Program-made: the position numbers and the translations under genes | Shown here: in pieces, positions 19,625 to 20,509 of the stretch | Numbering within the stretch: the stretch's first letter is position 1 | How the letters are laid out: every line of letters starts with the position of its first letter | Origin: a virus | Strand: one strand, 5' to 3' | Length of the DNA stretch: 20,509 nt | Virus record (IMG/VR): IMGVR_UViG_3300042987_002457 | Location: 1 to 20,509 of that record | The notes under the pieces: model-generated | Databases searched by the model: none | Told to the model about the DNA's origin: nothing | What the model saw: the letters and a program-made list of their open reading frames with translations, nothing else

Positions 19625-19854
19625 TTGGCGACCCCCGCAAACTCGCGCCATGCGGCTACGGCGTTCGACACTTTCCATGCCGAGGGGATGGTGCCGTCGT
19701 TCGTATCGAGGGCATCGACGAGTCGGTTGCCTCGCATGAGCAGTTCTTTCTTGTCGGCGTGCAACTGGTCGATGACGTGCGAGCATTCGAGAAGGGTGCG
19801 ACGCATCAACCGAATCTCTGATTCGGGCGTGTGGTAGCGAACGAAGAACTTCAC
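19621..19854 (-). CDS. Unknown helical protein
   Basis: A 77-residue protein starting at GTG 19854 (MKFFVRYHTPESEIRLMRRT), overlapping the upstream stop by 4 bases (GTGA) and the WhiB ATG by 4 bases. The central part (LLECSHVIDQLHADKKELLMRGNRLVDAL) predicts a long amphipathic helix or coiled coil, and the end WKVSNAVAAWREFAGVAK a second helix. No motif was recognised. Coupling on both sides places it in the early operon; function unknown. Confidence 0.6.
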   Translation of the reverse strand: MKFFVRYHTPESEIRLMRRTLLECSHVIDQLHADKKELLMRGNRLVDALDTNDGTIPSAWKVSNAVAAWREFAGVAK

Positions 19855-20509
19855 TTCTCACCTGCCTTCAAGTGGTCGATGACCTTGGATGCTTCGTTGA
19901 TGGACAGGGCTGACAGGATGCTGACTTCGTAGCCCACGATGCCTGAGCACAGGGCTTTCAGGTCGTCGCCTTCAATGCCTTGGCCTCGGGCGATAGCGCG
20001 GATCATGTTGAGTTGCTTCGCTGATGCTGCCGGTCGGTTGCCGGTCGGTGCTGGTTCAGCGGGCACGATCTCGGCGTCGACGATTTCGCTGTTGGCGAAT
20101 GTTGAACCGGGAAATGCGTCTTCCCATGACACCTCAACCTCTGCCACCGGAGGCTCGGCTGGGACGGCCTCGGTGACAGGGTTGAGGGTTACGACGGCGT
20201 CAGCCAGGGGGGTAGCTGGCGCCTCGTTCCATTCCTTTCCTTCGATGGAAAGGACTTCTTCCGGAGTGTACGACAATCCGGCGATGATGTCAGCAAACAG
20301 CATGCGGCACAGTTCGGATGTGGCTCGAGCCATGAGCATTGCTCGGGGGTAAGTCTTCCAGGCGCCTCGGCCTGCCAGCCCAGCGAGCTGGGCGTCCTTC
20401 ATTGTCCATTCGACGGTGGCTTCGGACCCGGAGTCGGAGCGCTTGCCATAGAGCACGACGCGGTCGTTTGCTGCGACCTTCACGTCGATGCGGTGACCCG
20501 CCTTGAGGA
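19851..20509 (-). CDS. RecT-like recombination-associated protein, 5' end cut by the window edge
   Basis: The frame is open through the right edge: codons before the GTG at 20483 read LKAGHRID, so the true start is outside and at least 218 residues are visible. VEWTMKDAQLAGLAGRGAWKTYPRAMLMARATSELCRMLFAD followed by GLSYTPEEV is the conserved C-terminal core of a widespread phage family linked to RecT-type single-strand annealing. After a Pro/Glu/Val linker, a small helical domain follows (AASAKQLNMIRAIARGQGIEGDDLKALC). It would act on phage DNA ends in recombination. The family link is from memory of the pattern, so the exact class is uncertain. Confidence 0.6.
   Translation of the reverse strand, partial: LKAGHRIDVKVAANDRVVLYGKRSDSGSEATVEWTMKDAQLAGLAGRGAWKTYPRAMLMARATSELCRMLFADIIAGLSYTPEEVLSIEGKEWNEAPATPLADAVVTLNPVTEAVPAEPPVAEVEVSWEDAFPGSTFANSEIVDAEIVPAEPAPTGNRPAASAKQLNMIRAIARGQGIEGDDLKALCSGIVGYEVSILSALSINEASKVIDHLKAGEK

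Noticed and set aside
1-20509. CRISPR arrays or insertion sequences
   Set aside because: No spaced series of identical repeats and no transposase or terminal inverted repeats were seen.

Overview
The window is a segment of a double-stranded DNA bacteriophage genome. It is GC-rich and densely packed, and most neighbouring genes overlap by 1 to 4 bases (ATGA, GTGA, TAATG), as in a translationally coupled phage operon. A WhiB-family iron-sulfur regulator, otherwise found almost only in Actinomycetota and their phages, points to an actinobacterial host. Connector and tail genes (large portal, gp4/gp11-like adaptor, a 533-residue nozzle-like protein, then collar and fibre genes, with no tape-measure gene between them) suggest a short-tailed (podovirus) particle; this is inference. 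The genus cannot be named from sequence alone.

Layout. (1) Bases 1-12370, minus strand, transcribed right to left: a 94-residue unknown, an HNH endonuclease, a probable small terminase, large terminase, a CxxC/AT-hook protein, a small membrane protein, portal, scaffold, major capsid, a capsid-associated protein, a UUCG-loop hairpin, two unknowns, head-tail adaptor, nozzle-like protein, collar protein and a tail fibre that runs off the left edge. (2) Bases 12371-13380: about 1 kb of non-coding control region between divergent transcription units. It holds many hairpins, a G-quadruplex-type run, a LexA-box-like site and a nested palindrome. (3) Bases 13381-15560, plus strand: six small unknown genes in two clusters, each cluster preceded by the same structured leader, closed by a strong intrinsic terminator. 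(4) Bases 15699-16711: twin 20-bp direct repeats, a -10-like element and a tyrosine-recombinase-like gene that has lost most catalytic residues including the nucleophile. (5) Bases 16599-20509, minus strand: an operon of DNA-metabolism and regulatory genes (RecT-like fragment, unknown, WhiB, zinc ribbon, winged helix, 26-residue membrane peptide, a C5 cytosine methyltransferase split into two overlapping genes, membrane protein, ribbon-helix-helix protein).

How it fits together. The left block packages DNA and builds the virion. The right block looks like early functions: recombination, transcription control and DNA methylation that would hide phage DNA from restriction. The central plus-strand island is accessory. 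It shares an 11-bp motif (TCGATSCGCTG) in front of all three of its transcription starts, including the recombinase-like gene. The most interesting proposal is that the inactive recombinase is a DNA-binding regulator acting on the twin repeats in front of its own gene. No polymerase, lysis or tape-measure gene is visible, so those must lie outside the window if present.
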